This document shows, piece after piece, positions 62,109 through 64,000 of a stretch of DNA of 64,000 nucleotides. The position numbers were made by a program, and so were the translations under genes. The notes under the pieces are model-generated. The model did not search any database, was not told the DNA's origin, and worked only from the letters and a program-made list of their open reading frames with translations. Origin of the DNA: Mucilaginibacter sp. (GTDB lineage: Bacteria > Bacteroidota > Bacteroidia > Sphingobacteriales > Sphingobacteriaceae); assembly GCA_030445275.1 (NCBI GenBank), contig JAUCSE010000058.1:1-64000 (forward strand). Direction: 5' to 3'. Within the stretch, counting starts at the first letter, position 1, and the number at the start of each line of letters is the position of its first letter.

Positions 62109-63557
62109 TCATTTACGGTAATCCAGTGCTGGTTTTCGATTGCCAAGCATGGCATCATACTTAAAATCGGCACCTCTTTTATCAACCAGTTCTGCATTAG
62201 CCTTCTTCACCAGTTCTGGATTCTTAAACAGGTCATAAGCAGAAAGAGCAATGGTTTTAGCAGCCACAATCATTCCTTTGGTACCGATACTGGTACCCGC
62301 AGCAGCTACGTTTTGCCAGCTATGCCCCGAGGAACCAGGTACAAATGTGGCTGTTATAATGCCCGCAGTTGGTACAGTCCAGCTTACATCACCCACATCA
62401 GAGGAAGCTCCCCCCGCATCGGTTGAAACCCTAAAAGGTTTAACTTTCGCGGTTGCTTCATCAAACGGAATGGGTTTACTGTTACCTGCAAATGTTGCCT
62501 GTATTTTCTCGGCAAATTGCCTTTCCGATTCGGTATATGTAAAACCGTTCACAATCCGCAGGTTATTATCCATCACTTTGGATAGGGTTAAATTGGGCAG
62601 CATGTTATATACACCGCCAATCACCTCATATTCCATCCGGGTACCGGTACCCATAGCTGCGCCTTCTGCTGCTTTTACTACCCGCTCCCAAATCTCTTTA
62701 ACGGTTTGCATCTGCGGGTTCCGTACATAGTAATAAACCTCGGCAAAGGCAGGCACCACATTGGGCGCTTCTCCTCCATGCGTAATTACATAATGGATGC
62801 GGGTATCTGATGGGATATGCTCACGCATCATGTTCACCATATAATCCATTGACTCAACAGCATCCAGGGCTGATCGTCCTTTTTCAGGCGCTGCAGAAGC
62901 ATGTGAAGCAATTCCATAAAATCTGAACTTGGCATTTTTGTTGGCCAACCAGGGGTAAATACCGGCCGAATTTTCATTACCCGGATGCCAGTGCAATACA
63001 GCGCTTACATCATTAAAAAGCCCAGCCCTTACCATATATACTTTGCCTGATCCCCCTTCTTCTGCGGGGCAACCATATAAGCGAATGGTTCCTTTTGCAC
63101 CTGAGCTTTTAAGCCAGTCTTTAACCGCAATGGCAGCCGCTACAGACGCGGTACCAAATAAATTATGACCACAGCCATGACCGGCAGCTCCGCTGATCAA
63201 TGCTTTCTGTTCGGGTTCGTCCACATTTGATAAACCGGGCAGGGCATCATATTCGGCCAAAATGCCAATAACCGGCTCGCCGCTTCCGTAAGAAGCTACA
63301 AAAGCCGTAGGAATTTCAGCAACACCTGCTTTTACATCAAAACCGGCATTCTTTAATTCTTCCTGCAATAAGGCAGAACTTTTCACTTCCAGATAGCCTG
63401 GTTCAGCATAACCCCATATCTGGTGGGCAATTTTAGCATAGTCTGCTTCCTTACCTTGTATAGAAGCAATGATTTTTTCTTTGTCTGCATTTTTCTGTGC
63501 AAAAGTCATAAGGGTAATGCAGCTGAGAAAACTTATAAGTCCGAGATTTTTAAACAT
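62109..63557 (-). CDS. M20-family amidohydrolase/carboxypeptidase
   Basis: A 482-residue protein with a signal peptide (LISFLSCITLMTFAQ). It has the M20 metal site: ILAEYDALPGLS (Asp), AGHGCGHNLFG (His), YGCPAEEGGSGK (Glu) and the lid-domain GIASHASAAPEKGRSALDAVES. PTAGIITATFVPGSSGHSWQNVAAAG completes the active site. The closest relatives known to me are aminobenzoyl-glutamate utilisation protein B (AbgB)-like hydrolases that cleave amide bonds. Two M14 genes flank it, suggesting joint breakdown of peptides or amide conjugates in the periplasm. It lies 48 bases upstream of the 933-residue M14 gene. Confidence 0.85.
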   Translation of the reverse strand: MFKNLGLISFLSCITLMTFAQKNADKEKIIASIQGKEADYAKIAHQIWGYAEPGYLEVKSSALLQEELKNAGFDVKAGVAEIPTAFVASYGSGEPVIGILAEYDALPGLSNVDEPEQKALISGAAGHGCGHNLFGTASVAAAIAVKDWLKSSGAKGTIRLYGCPAEEGGSGKVYMVRAGLFNDVSAVLHWHPGNENSAGIYPWLANKNAKFRFYGIASHASAAPEKGRSALDAVESMDYMVNMMREHIPSDTRIHYVITHGGEAPNVVPAFAEVYYYVRNPQMQTVKEIWERVVKAAEGAAMGTGTRMEYEVIGGVYNMLPNLTLSKVMDNNLRIVNGFTYTESERQFAEKIQATFAGNSKPIPFDEATAKVKPFRVSTDAGGASSDVGDVSWTVPTAGIITATFVPGSSGHSWQNVAAAGTSIGTKGMIVAAKTIALSAYDLFKNPELVKKANAELVDKRGADFKYDAMLGNRKPALDYRK

Positions 63558-63597
63558 AAAATACGTTTTGATATGTTATTCAATCATTCTGTTGATG

Positions 63598-64000
63598 TTA
63601 TTTACCGGAATACAACTGGTTAAACAATAACCGGAATGTACTCTGCGATTGCCCGCGAAAGGTGATCTCGGGACCAAAAGCATATAACTTACCAGCACCT
63701 ACAGGTGCTACAAATGCGGCAACGCCGTCTTTCAAGTAGGCCTGCCCCCAGGCCCAGCCACTATGCAGCGGCTTATCGGTATCAAACCAAGCCAGGCGTT
63801 TTACACCCTTTGAAGTGGCATCATCATCCAATTTAAATACCGGACTTTTGTCAAAATCAACATCGTTTTCTGCAGGCATACCGTAATTGGCAGGCTCTGT
63901 AGTTTCAAAACGGGTATGCAATAAGCTGCCGGGGATATAGTATTTCAATGCCGAAATCGGACGTTCTTTACCGTTGGCTCCTTTTTCAACCAAAGCATTG
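63598..64000 (-). CDS. Second M14-family peptidase, 3' end only (cut by window edge)
   Basis: The 133 codons visible end ...AFGPEITFRGQSQSTFRLLFNQLYSGK, colinear with the C-terminus of the 933-residue M14 protein (ending AFGPEITFRAQSHGTFKLLFNQLYVISK). The frame reads on through the window edge, so the start lies outside. Shared segments LKYYIPGSLL, SPVFKLDDDATSKGVKRLAWFDTDKPL and SGWAWGQAYLKDG confirm it is a paralogue. It sits 40 bases upstream of the M20 gene, giving an M14-M20-M14 order on one strand. The N-terminal peptidase domain cannot be checked here. Confidence 0.85.
   Translation of the reverse strand, partial: NALVEKGANGKERPISALKYYIPGSLLHTRFETTEPANYGMPAENDVDFDKSPVFKLDDDATSKGVKRLAWFDTDKPLHSGWAWGQAYLKDGVAAFVAPVGAGKLYAFGPEITFRGQSQSTFRLLFNQLYSGK

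Overview
The window is AT-rich and carries hallmarks of Bacteroidota: a subtype iii type VI secretion system, a SusC/SusD pair with ECF sigma factor and FecR-type anti-sigma, lipoproteins with short lipoboxes, and many secreted glycoside hydrolases. The set resembles a Mucilaginibacter/Pedobacter-type member of Sphingobacteriaceae; the genus is my inference.

Region 1 (1-17.9 kb) is a T6SSiii locus in several transcription units. On the minus strand lie tssQ-tssO-tssP-tssR-tssH-tssB-tssC, a flavodoxin-fold reductase, two tandem tssD (Hcp) genes, a putative cell-wall-degrading effector with an overlapping lipoprotein gene (candidate immunity protein), and the first 36 codons of vgrG running off the left edge. 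On the plus strand are tssE-tssF and tssN-tssK, with tssG on the minus strand between them. Sheath, tube, baseplate, ATPase and trans-envelope parts are all present; TssJ, TssL, TssM and TssA are not seen, as expected for this subtype.

Region 2 (18.1-23.3 kb) is a five-gene minus-strand operon of small membrane proteins and a lipoprotein, divergent from a membrane-spanning TPR regulator with a C-terminal HTH. A ~165 bp control region between them recurs in inverted orientation at 53.96-54.13 kb, in front of a second operon (54.2-59.1 kb: TPR, SPFH/SHOCT, two zinc-ribbon proteins, DUF6620-like). Both copies share the same geometry of GTAGA boxes (11/22/11 bp). The two operons look like one co-regulated system of unknown function and are my best candidate for something undescribed.

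Region 3 (23.4-39.8 kb) is mainly carbohydrate catabolism: GH106, GH43, mannonate dehydratase UxuA, a LacI regulator, an SDR oxidoreductase, GH115 and a GH35-like enzyme. A CAATCGATTG palindrome upstream of uxuA/lacI and in the GH115/GH35 intergenic region ties these genes into one predicted glucuronate/glucuronoxylan regulon. A metallophosphoesterase, a stand-alone CHC2 zinc finger and a Tat-exported class V aminotransferase-fold protein lie between.

Region 4 (39.8-53.9 kb) holds small envelope proteins, a sigma/anti-sigma pair, SusC, SusD and a GH2 enzyme, then a CAP-domain lipoprotein and an orphan response regulator with an AraC-type output. Two ~200 bp palindromic MITE-like elements in opposite orientation bracket 34.5-52.5 kb, each between convergent gene ends.

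Region 5 (59.2-64 kb) has an M14 metallopeptidase, an M20 amidohydrolase and the 3' part of a second M14 gene that runs off the right edge.
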